This document shows positions 57,398 to 64,000 of a stretch of DNA of 64,000 nucleotides, piece after piece. The stretch is from positions 424,983-488,982 of the forward strand of contig CADEEV010000001.1 of assembly GCA_902826455.1 (NCBI GenBank), written 5' to 3'. Numbering within the stretch: the stretch's first letter is position 1; each line of letters starts with the position of its first letter. The translations under genes and the position numbers were made by a program. The notes beneath the pieces are model-generated. The model was not told the origin of the DNA. It searched no databases and saw nothing but the letters and a program-made list of their open reading frames with translations. The DNA is from an uncultured Acidobacteriota bacterium (GTDB taxonomy: Bacteria; Acidobacteriota; Vicinamibacteria; Fen-336).

Positions 57398-57945
57398 GCG
57401 GCGACTTCGTCAGCGACGTGAAGGCGATCCGGCAGCGCGCCCGCAAGCACATCGAGCAGGGTGCCGTGACCGACGGCTACAAGGGCAACCTCGACGTCGT
57501 CCTCAAGCTGCTGAACGACGCTCTCGCCACCGAGATCGTGTGCGTGCTGCGCTACAAGCGCCACTACTACGTGGCGAAGGGCATCCACTCGAAGTCGGTG
57601 ACGGACGAGTTCCTCGAGCACGCGGGCGAGGAGCAGGAGCACGCCGACCAGATCGCCGCCCGCATCAACCAGCTCGGAGGCGAGCCGGACTTCAGCCCGG
57701 ACGGACTCACGAGCCGCAGCCACTCCGAGTACATCGAAGGCGAGAGCCTGCTCGACATGATCCGGGAAGACCTGGTCGCCGAACGCATCGCGATCGAGTC
57801 GTACACCGAGATGATCCACTACATCGGCGATTCGGACCCCACCACGCGCAAGATGCTCGAGGGCATCCTGGCGGTGGAGGAGGAGCACGCCGAGGACATG
57901 GCGACGCTCCTCGCGTCGCTCGACCCCAAGAAGAAGACGGCCTGA
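57394..57945 (+). CDS. Ferritin-like (bacterioferritin/Dps-type) protein
   Basis: A 183-residue four-helix-bundle protein with carboxylate/histidine pairs spaced as in ferritin-like diiron proteins: NDALATEIVCVLRYKRHYYVAKG, FLEHAGEEQEHADQIAARINQLGGEPDFSP, DLVAERIAIESYTEMIHYIG and ILAVEEEHAEDMATLLASL. The ExxH motifs EEQEH and EEEH form the expected metal site. Likely iron storage or peroxide detoxification, in the bacterioferritin-related group without visible haem ligand. Coupled to the CBS gene by 4-nt overlap. Confidence 0.92.
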   Translation: MSGDFVSDVKAIRQRARKHIEQGAVTDGYKGNLDVVLKLLNDALATEIVCVLRYKRHYYVAKGIHSKSVTDEFLEHAGEEQEHADQIAARINQLGGEPDFSPDGLTSRSHSEYIEGESLLDMIREDLVAERIAIESYTEMIHYIGDSDPTTRKMLEGILAVEEEHAEDMATLLASLDPKKKTA

Positions 57946-57960
57946 GGCAGGGAGAGACCC

Positions 57961-58365
57961 ATGCGTTACTACCCCAATCAGCGGAAGTCGCGGCACCAGG
58001 AGCACCAGGCGGCCGCTCTCGAGAGGCTGCTGGCGCGCCACGAGGCCGAGCTGTCCGAGCGCAAGCACCTGCTCCGCGACGACATCGTCCAGGAGCCGGG
58101 CGAGGGCCGCGACGCCGTCGAGTCGAGCGCCGACAACTTCGCGCGCGACGTGGGCGCCGCCCTGCTCGAGGCCACCTCGCGCACCGTGCAGGGCATCGAG
58201 GACGCGCTGCGACGGCTCAAGAACGGCGTCTACGGCACCTGCCAGGACTGCGGCGAGGCGATTCCGCCGCTGCGCCTGCAGGCGCTGCCCTTCGCGGAGC
58301 GTTGCCGCGACTGCCAGCAGCAGTACGATCCCGCGCCGCGCACCACGACCCCGCTCCTGGCGTGA
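57961..58365 (+). CDS. DksA/TraR-type C4 zinc-finger protein
   Basis: A 134-residue protein with an N-terminal helical hairpin (ALERLLARHEAELSERKHLL...IEDALRRLKNGVYGTC) and the C4 zinc finger Cys94, Cys97, Cys115 and Cys118 (CQDCGEAIPPLRLQALPFAERCRDC). DksA/TraR proteins act in the RNA polymerase secondary channel or, in shorter variants, have unknown roles; the coiled-coil tip DxxDxA of true DksA is not evident here. GGGAGAG precedes the ATG. Its presence in a sigma-54 operon suggests transcription-level stress control. Confidence 0.93.
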   Translation: MRYYPNQRKSRHQEHQAAALERLLARHEAELSERKHLLRDDIVQEPGEGRDAVESSADNFARDVGAALLEATSRTVQGIEDALRRLKNGVYGTCQDCGEAIPPLRLQALPFAERCRDCQQQYDPAPRTTTPLLA

Positions 58366-58401
58366 CGGGGGTGGGCCTCCCGTGAGAGGCTCACCAACAG
58401 A

Positions 58402-59682
58402 ATGGAACTGACCGCCTACGGCGTCGCGTCGACGATCGCGCTCGCGTTCTTCGCCCTGATGCTGTTCCTGGCCCTGTTCGAGCCGGGGCTCCCGTACCGC
58501 ATCGATGCGACCCCCGACGAGCCGCTCGGCAGCGAGAAGTTCCTGCGCCTGCTCGGCGGGCTCACGAACGGCGAAGTGCACCGGGACACCGCGATCGAGG
58601 TCCTCACGAACGGCGACGTCTACTTCGAGGCGGAGCTCGCGGCCATCGAGAAGGCCGTCCACAGCGTGAACCTCGAGGCCTACATCTTCCACGAGGGGCG
58701 CGTGACGAGCCGCTTCGTCGAGACACTGACGGGCCGCGCGCGGGACGGGGTCAAGGTGCGCCTGGTGCTCGACAGCGTCGGCAGCTTCTCGACCTCGGAC
58801 CGCTTCCTGGCGCCGCTGCGCGACGCCGGGGGCCAGGTCGCCTTCTACCATCCGATCCGCTGGCACACCCTGCCGCGGATCAACAACCGCACCCACCGGG
58901 AGCTCATCATCGTGGACGGCTGCGTGGGGTTCATCGGCGGCTCCGGCTTCGCGGACCAGTGGCGCTTCGGGCGCCGCGGCCACAAGCCGTGGCGCGACAC
59001 GATGTTCCGCGTGCAGGGTGAAGCCGTGCGCTCGCTGCAGGCCACCTTCGTCGAGAACTGGGTCGAGGCGTCGGGGGAGATCCTCACGGGCCACGGGTAC
59101 TTCCCGCCGTGCCTCCCGGGCGGCGGCGCCACGGCCTTCGTCGTGCCCAGCTCGCCCACCACGGGGCTCTCCACCCGGGCGCGCATGCTGTTCCAGACCC
59201 TGCTCGCGAGCGCCTGCAAGAGCATCACGATCGCGACGCCGTACTTCGTGCCCGACCACAGCGTCCGGCGCGAGATCGTGCGGGCGATCGTCGAGCGCGG
59301 CGTCGCCGTGCGCATCATGACGCCGGGGCGGCACTCCGACCAGCTGCTGACCCGGCGCTCGAGCCGGCGTCTCTACGGCGAGCTGCTCGAAGCCGGCGCC
59401 CGCATCTTCGAGTACCGGCCCGCGATGATGCACGCCAAGATCCTGGTCATCGACGAGCTCTGGAGCGTCGTGGGCTCGACCAACTTCGACAACCGCTCCT
59501 TCGGCCTGAACGACGAGGTGAACCTCGCCGTGCGAGACGCGTCGCTCGCGGGACGGCTCCTCGAGGATTTCGCCCGCGACATCGAGGCGAGCCGCGAGAT
59601 CTCGTTCCGGGAGTGGAAGGCGCGGCCACTGTTCGAGCGCGTCCACGAGTCCGTCGGCGGCATCCTCGAGAGGCAGCAGTAG
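58402..59682 (+). CDS. Phospholipase D-like / cardiolipin synthase-like protein
   Basis: A 426-residue protein with one N-terminal membrane anchor ([18 protein letters not shown]) and two PLDc repeats. The second HKD motif is intact (His344, Lys346, Asp351 in [10 protein letters not shown]). The first reads [10 protein letters not shown], so the lysine is replaced by Glu167. Both repeats are followed by GG/GSTN glycine/serine/asparagine signatures. A cardiolipin synthase-like phosphatidyl transfer is possible, but the altered first site makes the reaction uncertain. Its stop shares a base with the EEP gene start (TAGTG), a pairing also known for clsB-ybhP. Confidence 0.88.
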   Translation: MELTAYGVASTIALAFFALMLFLALFEPGLPYRIDATPDEPLGSEKFLRLLGGLTNGEVHRDTAIEVLTNGDVYFEAELAAIEKAVHSVNLEAYIFHEGRVTSRFVETLTGRARDGVKVRLVLDSVGSFSTSDRFLAPLRDAGGQVAFYHPIRWHTLPRINNRTHRELIIVDGCVGFIGGSGFADQWRFGRRGHKPWRDTMFRVQGEAVRSLQATFVENWVEASGEILTGHGYFPPCLPGGGATAFVVPSSPTTGLSTRARMLFQTLLASACKSITIATPYFVPDHSVRREIVRAIVERGVAVRIMTPGRHSDQLLTRRSSRRLYGELLEAGARIFEYRPAMMHAKILVIDELWSVVGSTNFDNRSFGLNDEVNLAVRDASLAGRLLEDFARDIEASREISFREWKARPLFERVHESVGGILERQQ

Positions 59683-60428
59683 TGGCCCGCAAGCTCCGCG
59701 TCGTCACCTACAACACCCACAAGAGCCGGGGCATGGACGGGCGCATCCGTCCCGAGCGGATCGTGGAGGTGCTGCGGGAGGTGGAGGCCGACATCGTCGC
59801 GATGCAGGAGGTCCTGAGCATCGACGGCGCCGGCGCGCGCAAGCACCAGGCCCGCTACTTCGCCGACGAGCTCGGCATGCACATGCGGCTCGGCGAGACG
59901 CGCCGCCTGCGCGGCGGCGCCTACGGCAACGTCGTCCTCAGCCGCTTCCCGATGAGCGACGGCGAGAGCCACGACCTGAGCGTGACCTGGGGCCGCGAGG
60001 AGCGCGGCTGCCTGCGGGTCGACGTCGACCTGGGCGAGAAGGAGAAGCTCCACGTCTACAACGTCCACCTCGGCACCGGCTTCCGCGAGCGCCGCCACCA
60101 GGGGCCGAAGCTCGTGGAGCGGCTGCTGGCCGACCGGCCGAGCCTGCGGGGACCGCGCGTGCTGCTAGGGGACTTCAACGAGTGGACGGCCGGCCTGACT
60201 TCACGCCTGCTGGCGGCCCGCCTCAACAGCGTCGACATCCGGACGCACCTGCGACGGAAGAAGACCTACCCGGGCCTGCTCCCCGTGCTCCACCTCGACC
60301 ACATCTACTTCGACGACGCCCTGGAGCTCGAGCGTCTCAGCCTGCACCGCACGCGAAAGGCGCTCGTCGCTTCCGACCATCTGCCGCTCGTCGCCGACTT
60401 CCAGCTGACGCCGGCGACGAAGCGGTAG
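59682..60428 (+). CDS. Endonuclease/exonuclease/phosphatase (EEP)-family protein, YbhP-like
   Basis: A 248-residue EEP-fold metal hydrolase: [27 protein letters not shown] with the metal glutamate, [26 protein letters not shown] and [21 protein letters not shown] with the final Asp-His. It has no signal peptide. Located directly after the PLD-like gene, like YbhP after ClsB in enterobacteria, suggesting a joint role in phospholipid turnover. The GTG overlaps the upstream stop by one base. Last gene of the sigma-54 operon; the convergent porin-like gene ends 5 bp later. Confidence 0.93.
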   Translation: MARKLRVVTYNTHKSRGMDGRIRPERIVEVLREVEADIVAMQEVLSIDGAGARKHQARYFADELGMHMRLGETRRLRGGAYGNVVLSRFPMSDGESHDLSVTWGREERGCLRVDVDLGEKEKLHVYNVHLGTGFRERRHQGPKLVERLLADRPSLRGPRVLLGDFNEWTAGLTSRLLAARLNSVDIRTHLRRKKTYPGLLPVLHLDHIYFDDALELERLSLHRTRKALVASDHLPLVADFQLTPATKR

Positions 60429-60433
60429 GAGGG

Positions 60434-60979
60434 TCAGAACTTGAACGTCACGCCCGCCGTGCCGCGCCAGTAGTCGAGGCTGCCGAAGTCGACGTCGAAC
60501 TCGCCGTCGGGCTCGGGGTCGGTCAGGGTGCGGAAGTAGCGGATGTCGGCGCGGAACCCGATGGGGCCGTCGCCGACCAGGTAGAGGCCCCCGCCGACGT
60601 TGAAGCCGAAGTCCGAGCTGTCGACGTTGAAGAAGCCCGTGACGTCCTCGACGCGGGTCTTCATCAGGCCGACGCCGCCCGAGGCGTACAGCCGGGGATG
60701 CCCCGGCGTGATCAGCATGACGTTGCCCATGAGCGTCGTCACGTTGTTGTCGCCCAGCGGGGCCTCGTCGCCGAAGAAGTCCTTGGTGTAGCCGAAGTCC
60801 ACGGAGAAGCCGAAGGGGCCGCTACCGGCGAACGCCAGGTCCCCGCCGAACGTCAGCTTCGAGTCGTCCGTGTTGCCGCTGAAGGCGAGCCCGGCGAACG
60901 GCGTGAGGTAGGTCTCGGCACTGGCCGGCACCGCGAGGCCCAGGGCGAGCAACAGCGTCGGAAGCGCAATCTTCTTCAT
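60434..60979 (-). CDS. Porin-like small outer-membrane beta-barrel protein
   Basis: A 181-residue protein with signal peptide (KKIALPTLLLALGLAVPASA) and alternating amphipathic strands of an eight-stranded OmpW/OmpX-like barrel: YLTPFAGLAFSGN, LTFGGDLAFAGSGPFGFSVDFGYTKDFF, RLYASGGVGLMKTR, FGFNVGGGLYLVGDGPIGFRADIRYFRTL, ending WRGTAGVTFKF with the C-terminal Phe needed for BAM recognition. GGAGAAGA precedes the ATG, which overlaps the preceding 64-residue gene stop (ATGA). Third gene of a sigma-54-promoted minus operon. Confidence 0.88.
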   Translation of the reverse strand: MKKIALPTLLLALGLAVPASAETYLTPFAGLAFSGNTDDSKLTFGGDLAFAGSGPFGFSVDFGYTKDFFGDEAPLGDNNVTTLMGNVMLITPGHPRLYASGGVGLMKTRVEDVTGFFNVDSSDFGFNVGGGLYLVGDGPIGFRADIRYFRTLTDPEPDGEFDVDFGSLDYWRGTAGVTFKF

Positions 60980-61170
60980 TTCTTCTCCAGTGGCCGCCGT
61001 CCGAGAGGCAGCGTTTCTTGGGCATCGGTCGCGTCGTGGGACTCGGGAACCGGCTTGGCGTCGACCGTCGCGGCCGAGGCGCCTCCCTCGTCCGCGATCG
61101 ATGCGGCGCGATCGCGATCGAGCGGCGTCAAGCCTTCCGTCTTCGGGGGGTTCGCCGCGGGCGTCGTCAC
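60976..61170 (-). CDS. Small hydrophilic protein, 64 residues
   Basis: VTTPAANPPKTEGLTPLDR... to ...LGRRPLEKK: an acidic/Pro/Ala-rich, probably disordered peptide with no membrane segment. It is accepted as a gene because its GTG overlaps the stop of the upstream 51-residue gene (GTGA) and its stop overlaps the porin-like ATG (ATGA), the coupling used throughout this genome. No homologous family recognised. Its frame continues open upstream but that part is the shadow of the neighbouring gene. Confidence 0.55.
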   Translation of the reverse strand: MTTPAANPPKTEGLTPLDRDRAASIADEGGASAATVDAKPVPESHDATDAQETLPLGRRPLEKK

Positions 61171-61322
61171 GACTGGCCCTGCTGCGGAGGCGCCGCGTCG
61201 TGCTCGACGGCCAGCCGCCGCGTCTCCAGTGTGCGCTCGCGCGGGTTGTCGGCGAAGCGGGTCCGGCCTTCGACCACGAGCTCTTCGCCGTCCGGAAGCA
61301 TGCGCACGATCGTGCCTGTCAT
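61167..61322 (-). CDS. Small beta-rich protein, 51 residues
   Basis: MTGTIVRMLPDGEELVVEGRTRFADNPRERTLETRRLAVEHDAAPPQQGQS. The ATG has a strong GAGGAGGAG Shine-Dalgarno. It is the first gene after a perfect sigma-54 promoter (61370-61385; start near 61359, leader 37 nt). Sequence suggests a short basic/acidic protein without membrane segment; function unknown. It overlaps the next gene by 4 nt, and the three genes (51 aa, 64 aa, porin-like) form one operon. Confidence 0.7.
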   Translation of the reverse strand: MTGTIVRMLPDGEELVVEGRTRFADNPRERTLETRRLAVEHDAAPPQQGQS

Positions 61323-61369
61323 CGCTCCTCCTCGTGGAACCGTGACCCGAAGGCCCCGACCCCTGAGAT

Positions 61370-61385
61370 AGCAAGGCAGGTGCCA
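61370..61385 (-). promoter_or_regulatory. Perfect sigma-54 promoter
   Basis: TGGCAC-CTGCC-TTGCT on the minus strand matches TGGCAC-N5-TTGCW at every conserved position. It serves the 51 aa-64 aa-porin operon (leader 37 nt with strong Shine-Dalgarno). The TTCTAGAA copy C is exactly 59 bp upstream. Confidence 0.85.
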
Positions 61386-61444
61386 CGACCGATCGCTCGT
61401 TTCGCCCGGAATCGCAGGCTTTTCGGCTCGCGGCCCCGGTCGAT

Positions 61445-61452
61445 TTCTAGAA
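61445..61452. promoter_or_regulatory. TTCTAGAA palindrome, copy C (candidate activator site)
   Basis: TTCTAGAA in the divergent region between the minus porin operon and the plus 42-residue gene. It is 59 bp upstream of the perfect promoter on minus and 19 bp upstream of a weaker sigma-54 candidate on plus. Confidence 0.6.
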
Positions 61453-61471
61453 CCGGTCGGATGCCCCGAGG

Positions 61472-61487
61472 TGGCCTCGAACGTGCA
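61472..61487 (+). promoter_or_regulatory. Weak sigma-54 promoter candidate of the 42-residue gene
   Basis: TGGCCT-CGAAC-GTGCA keeps GG and GC at the right distance but has three mismatches. The predicted start (about 61498) would give a 19-nt leader with GAGAGG before the TTG. Confidence 0.35.
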
Positions 61488-61516
61488 ACAGGCCCGGCCA
61501 TTGAGAGAGGTGCACT

Positions 61517-61645
61517 TTGAGCAAGCTGCTGCGCGGAGCCGTCGCCGGATGGGGAGCCACCAAGCTGGGTGGCGGTTGCTTCACGACGATCCTGTTCTTC
61601 ATGCTGCTCTGGTGGGGCCTGGGGCACTTCCAGATCTTCCGCTAG
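61517..61645 (+). CDS. Small membrane protein, 42 residues
   Basis: Starts TTG at 61517: LSKLLRGAVAGWGATKLGG followed by a single TM helix (CFTTILFFMLLWWGLGHF) and QIFR. A GAGAGG Shine-Dalgarno lies 7-12 nt upstream. Such short one-helix proteins with a basic glycine-rich N-terminus recur in stress loci of diderms but have no known role. The 3' end overlaps the convergent YihY gene by 47 bp. Accepted on Shine-Dalgarno, membrane profile and position after a sigma-54-like element. Confidence 0.65.
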   Translation: MSKLLRGAVAGWGATKLGGGCFTTILFFMLLWWGLGHFQIFR

Positions 61646-62471
61646 CGCCGCGTCGCTGGCCGGACCAGGCCTGCGTGAGCTCCGCGCCCAGCAGGAAGAT
61701 CTGGGCCGCGTAGTAGACCCACACGACCAGGACCACGATCGAGCCGGCGGCCCCGTACACCGACGAGAACGAGCTGCGGCCCAGGTACAGGCCGATGAGC
61801 TGCCGGCCCAGGGCGAACAACAGGGACGTGAGCGCAGCTCCGGCCCAGACGTTCTTCCACGCGATCGGGCGGTCGGGCAGGAACTTGAACATCAGCGCGA
61901 ACAGCGCCGTCGTCATCGCGAAGGACGAGACGGAGCTCGCCACCCAGGCGAAAGCGTCGACGCGGGGCAGATAGCGGGCGAGCACCCCACCCGAGGCCGC
62001 GAGCACCGCGTTCGCCACGAGCGAGACGAGCAGCAGGAATCCCACGACGAGCACCATCGCGAACGACGCCGCGCGCTCGCGCAGGTAGCCGCGCACGCCT
62101 GAGGGCCGCTCGCTCTCGGGGACGTCCCAGACCACGTTCAAGGCGCCCTTCAGCTCGACGAACGCGCCGCTGGCCCCGAGGAACAGCGTGAGGACGGCGA
62201 GGGCCGTGGCGAGGACGCCGCTCTCGGTGCGCCGGCTGTGCTCGACCATGTCTTCGAGGGCCTGGGCGCCGCCTTGCCCGAGCAGGCCGCGCATCTCGGC
62301 GACGATGTGGCCCTGGGCCGCGTCCCGTCCGAAGACGAGCCCTGCCACGGCGATCGCGATGATCAGGAGCGGGGCGAGGGAGAAGAGCGCGTAGTAGGCG
62401 AGCGCCGCGCCGAGGCGCGGGGCGTTGTCACGGTTCCAGCCGGCCCAGGCCTCGGCCAGGAGAGCCCTCAA
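61599..62471 (-). CDS. YihY/virulence factor BrkB family membrane protein
   Basis: A 290-residue protein with six TM helices and the family signature ALAYYALFSLAPLLIIAIAVAGLVFG near the N-terminus, then GAFVELKGALNVVWDVPE, FKFLPDRPIAWKNVWAGAALTSLLFALGRQLIGLYLG and VYGAAGSIVVLVVWVYYAAQIFLLGAELTQAW. Once misnamed RNase BN; actual function is unknown, perhaps transport. The TTG start overlaps the upstream AI-2E gene stop (TTGA). The last residues overlap the convergent small-protein gene. Confidence 0.93.
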   Translation of the reverse strand: MRALLAEAWAGWNRDNAPRLGAALAYYALFSLAPLLIIAIAVAGLVFGRDAAQGHIVAEMRGLLGQGGAQALEDMVEHSRRTESGVLATALAVLTLFLGASGAFVELKGALNVVWDVPESERPSGVRGYLRERAASFAMVLVVGFLLLVSLVANAVLAASGGVLARYLPRVDAFAWVASSVSSFAMTTALFALMFKFLPDRPIAWKNVWAGAALTSLLFALGRQLIGLYLGRSSFSSVYGAAGSIVVLVVWVYYAAQIFLLGAELTQAWSGQRRGASGRSGSAPGPTRAA

Positions 62472-63553
62472 GCCGCGACGCTACGCGGCTCCCGCCGGCA
62501 CAGGCGCACCACGGCCAGGAAGAACGAGAGGATCAGCGGTCCGGCGACGAGGCCCACCGGGCCGAACGTCGCGATGCCGCCGATCAGGGCGAAGAAGATG
62601 AGGCCGCCGTGGATCTCCATCTGGCCCTTGAGCAGCCACGGCTTCACGAGGTTGTCGATGAAGCTCACGACGAGGATCGCCCACAGCGCCAGGGCGAGAG
62701 CGGCCTGGCTGTGCCCTGTCAGGAGCAGCACCCCCGCGGCCGCGAGCACGACGCTGGTCGCGCCGACCGCCGGGATGAAGGCCACCACGAAGGTGACGAG
62801 CGTGAAGAAGAGCGGGTGGGGGACTCCGGTCGCGACGTAGCCCAGCAGCGCCGCCAGGGACTGGGCGCCCGCCGTTCCCAGCGACGACAGGAGGACGGCG
62901 ACCGAGACGTTGCGGAAGTCCATCATGATGTCGAGGATCTGGCTCTCGGGCAGCGGCGCCACCGTCGCGATCCAGTGGACGAGCTTCTTTCCGTCGATCA
63001 GGAAGAAGAAGAACGCCACCAGCATGAGCGCCACCTTGATCACGACCGACGACGTCGCCACGATCGCGGCGGTCATCGCGCCCGCGGCCTTGCCGGCCTG
63101 GTTCTCGGCCATGTCCTGCACCTGCTCGCGGCCTCCCGGAAGCCGATCGATCGCGTCCTGGGCCCGGTACCGCACCGAGGGCGGCAGCTTCTCGAGCAGG
63201 GCCGGCACGCCGCCGCCTTCGCGGAAGGTGCGCTCGAGGGAGCTCATCCCCGTGAGCACCTCGCGGCCCACGGTGAGGGCCAGCCACAGCGTGGGGCCGG
63301 CCAGCAGCAAGGCGACTCCGAACGTCACGAGGCCCGACGCGACCATGGGCCGCCCCTTCAAGCGGGCGTTGAGGCGCTCGTAGGTCGGATACAGCGCCCC
63401 GGCCAGAACGGCCGCGAACAGAAGGGCGCTCGCGAACGGGTAGATGAGGCTCCCCAGGAGCACCATCCCCACAAGCGCGAGGCCCACCAGGATCGCCCGG
63501 CTCGCGGACGGGACCCGGATCGCCCGGACGCGCGGCGTCGCCGCGCTGCTCAA
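62468..63553 (-). CDS. AI-2E family transporter (PerM/TqsA type)
   Basis: A 361-residue polytopic protein with about eight TM helices. Family signs are SALLFAAVLAGALYPTYERLNARLKGR, VALMLVAFFFFLIDGKKLVHWIATVAPLPESQ and the C-terminal SFIDNLVKPWLLKGQMEIHGGLIFFALIGGIATFGPVGLVAGPLIL. Members export small molecules or act as Na+/H+ antiporters; substrate not predictable. TTG start overlaps the stop of the gene to the right (TTGA); it is coupled to YihY downstream. Confidence 0.93.
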   Translation of the reverse strand: MSSAATPRVRAIRVPSASRAILVGLALVGMVLLGSLIYPFASALLFAAVLAGALYPTYERLNARLKGRPMVASGLVTFGVALLLAGPTLWLALTVGREVLTGMSSLERTFREGGGVPALLEKLPPSVRYRAQDAIDRLPGGREQVQDMAENQAGKAAGAMTAAIVATSSVVIKVALMLVAFFFFLIDGKKLVHWIATVAPLPESQILDIMMDFRNVSVAVLLSSLGTAGAQSLAALLGYVATGVPHPLFFTLVTFVVAFIPAVGATSVVLAAAGVLLLTGHSQAALALALWAILVVSFIDNLVKPWLLKGQMEIHGGLIFFALIGGIATFGPVGLVAGPLILSFFLAVVRLCRREPRSVAA

Positions 63554-64000
63554 GGCTCGAGCTTGTCGGGCGCCGGCAGCGCCCAGCCATCCCAGTCCAT
63601 CGAGTTGAGCTTGCGCACGTCACGCACTTCTTCGGGCGTGAGGGACTTGCGGGCCACGTCCTCGGCGGCGGCCATCGACTTCTTGACGCCTTCGCCCGCG
63701 GTCACCATCTGGTTGAACAGGTCCCGGCAGAACCCGCTCGACAGGTCGGCCTTGACGGTCTGGTCCCAGAGCCCGAACCACTCGCGGGCGCCCGGAGGCG
63801 TCGAGATGGGTCGAACGTCGCACGAGGTCTGGAACGACGCCCAGACGCCGTCGATGCTCCGCGCCTGCTGGGAGATCGCCGCCACCTGGCTCGCGAAGCG
63901 ATCGCGCATCTCGACGTGGGCCGGATCCACGAGGCCCGCGCGCGGCGTCACGAGAGGGCTCGGAGACACGACCGGGACGGGGTTCGCGCCCACCTTGCTG
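63550..64000 (-). CDS. Hypothetical protein, C-terminal part (5' end outside window)
   Basis: The frame is open to the right edge. The visible 149 residues are hydrophilic and mostly helical (HVEMRDRFASQVAAISQQARSIDGVWASFQTSCDV, EWFGLWDQTVKADLSSGFCRDLFNQMVTAGEGVKKSMAAAEDVARKSLTPEEVRDVRKL). A GTG at 63993 could be a start, but a Pro/Val-rich stretch there reads more like a linker after a signal sequence or domain further right. No family recognised. Coupled to the AI-2E transporter gene by TTGA overlap. Confidence 0.55.
   Translation of the reverse strand, partial: SKVGANPVPVVSPSPLVTPRAGLVDPAHVEMRDRFASQVAAISQQARSIDGVWASFQTSCDVRPISTPPGAREWFGLWDQTVKADLSSGFCRDLFNQMVTAGEGVKKSMAAAEDVARKSLTPEEVRDVRKLNSMDWDGWALPAPDKLEP

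Overview
The window is very GC-rich (visibly near 70%), tightly packed and entirely chromosomal. I see no phage, IS, integrase or CRISPR. The cell is a diderm bacterium: it has TonB-C, OmpA and porin-like outer-membrane proteins, lipoprotein signal sequences and RseP. The C5 haem pathway, Hanks-type kinase with PP2C, CdaA, a Reg_prop/Y_Y_Y sensor, an XdhC-family protein and the ftsH-folP-cdaA-ybbR-glmM-pdxJ neighbourhood together suggest Acidobacteriota or a nearby 'deltaproteobacterial' lineage. This is inference, not proof; no rRNA is present.

Layout. 1-9.7 kb: end of an alkaline-phosphatase-family gene, uvrA, two polytopic membrane proteins, rlmN, and a minus-strand haem operon (zinc-ribbon, hemB, hemL). 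9.7-17.2 kb: a CAU tRNA followed by tilS-hpt-ftsH-folP-cdaA-ybbR-glmM, mostly with overlapping start/stop codons. 17.2-24.9 kb: CPA2 antiporter, YjbR, CPBP protease, pdxJ, PP2C phosphatase, Ser/Thr kinase, SDR, GAF protein and a DapA-family aldolase. 24.9-37 kb: a lipid/glycan operon on minus, then pyrE-truA-uppS-cdsA and dxr-rseP. The usual uppS-cdsA-dxr-rseP string is split by an inverted 2.5-kb sensor gene. 37-48 kb: HEAT/TonB-C protein, XdhC, M1 aminopeptidase, NTF2-like protein, methionine-salvage mtnB-mtnD-mtnC, a phosphoesterase lipoprotein, a TPR protein and a BNR-repeat protein. 48-64 kb: FKBP lipoprotein and a large envelope/stress block around a two-component system (histidine kinase plus NtrC-type sigma-54 activator).

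The most interesting signal is in the last block. I read five sigma-54-type promoters (GG/GC elements, consensus TGGCAC-N5-TTGCW), one of them a perfect match. A rare palindrome, TTCTAGAA, occurs three times, and each copy lies upstream of one or two of these promoters. The two best pairs have exactly the same 59-bp spacing. The neighbouring kinase/activator pair is the obvious candidate regulator. The putative regulon comprises a glycine-zipper lipoprotein-OmpA-YtxH operon; an operon of small membrane protein, CBS, ferritin-like, DksA/TraR, PLD/cardiolipin-synthase-like and EEP hydrolase; and an operon of two tiny proteins plus a porin-like protein. It looks like a self-contained sigma-54-directed envelope/general stress system.

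A second pattern runs through the housekeeping part. At least a dozen transcription units have a TANNNT -10 box only 5-11 nt before the start codon, which predicts leaderless or ultra-short-leader mRNAs. In one divergent pair (CPBP protease/pdxJ) the two -10 boxes overlap and each lies exactly 7 nt from its ATG. Genes in the sigma-54 block instead mostly have clear Shine-Dalgarno sequences.
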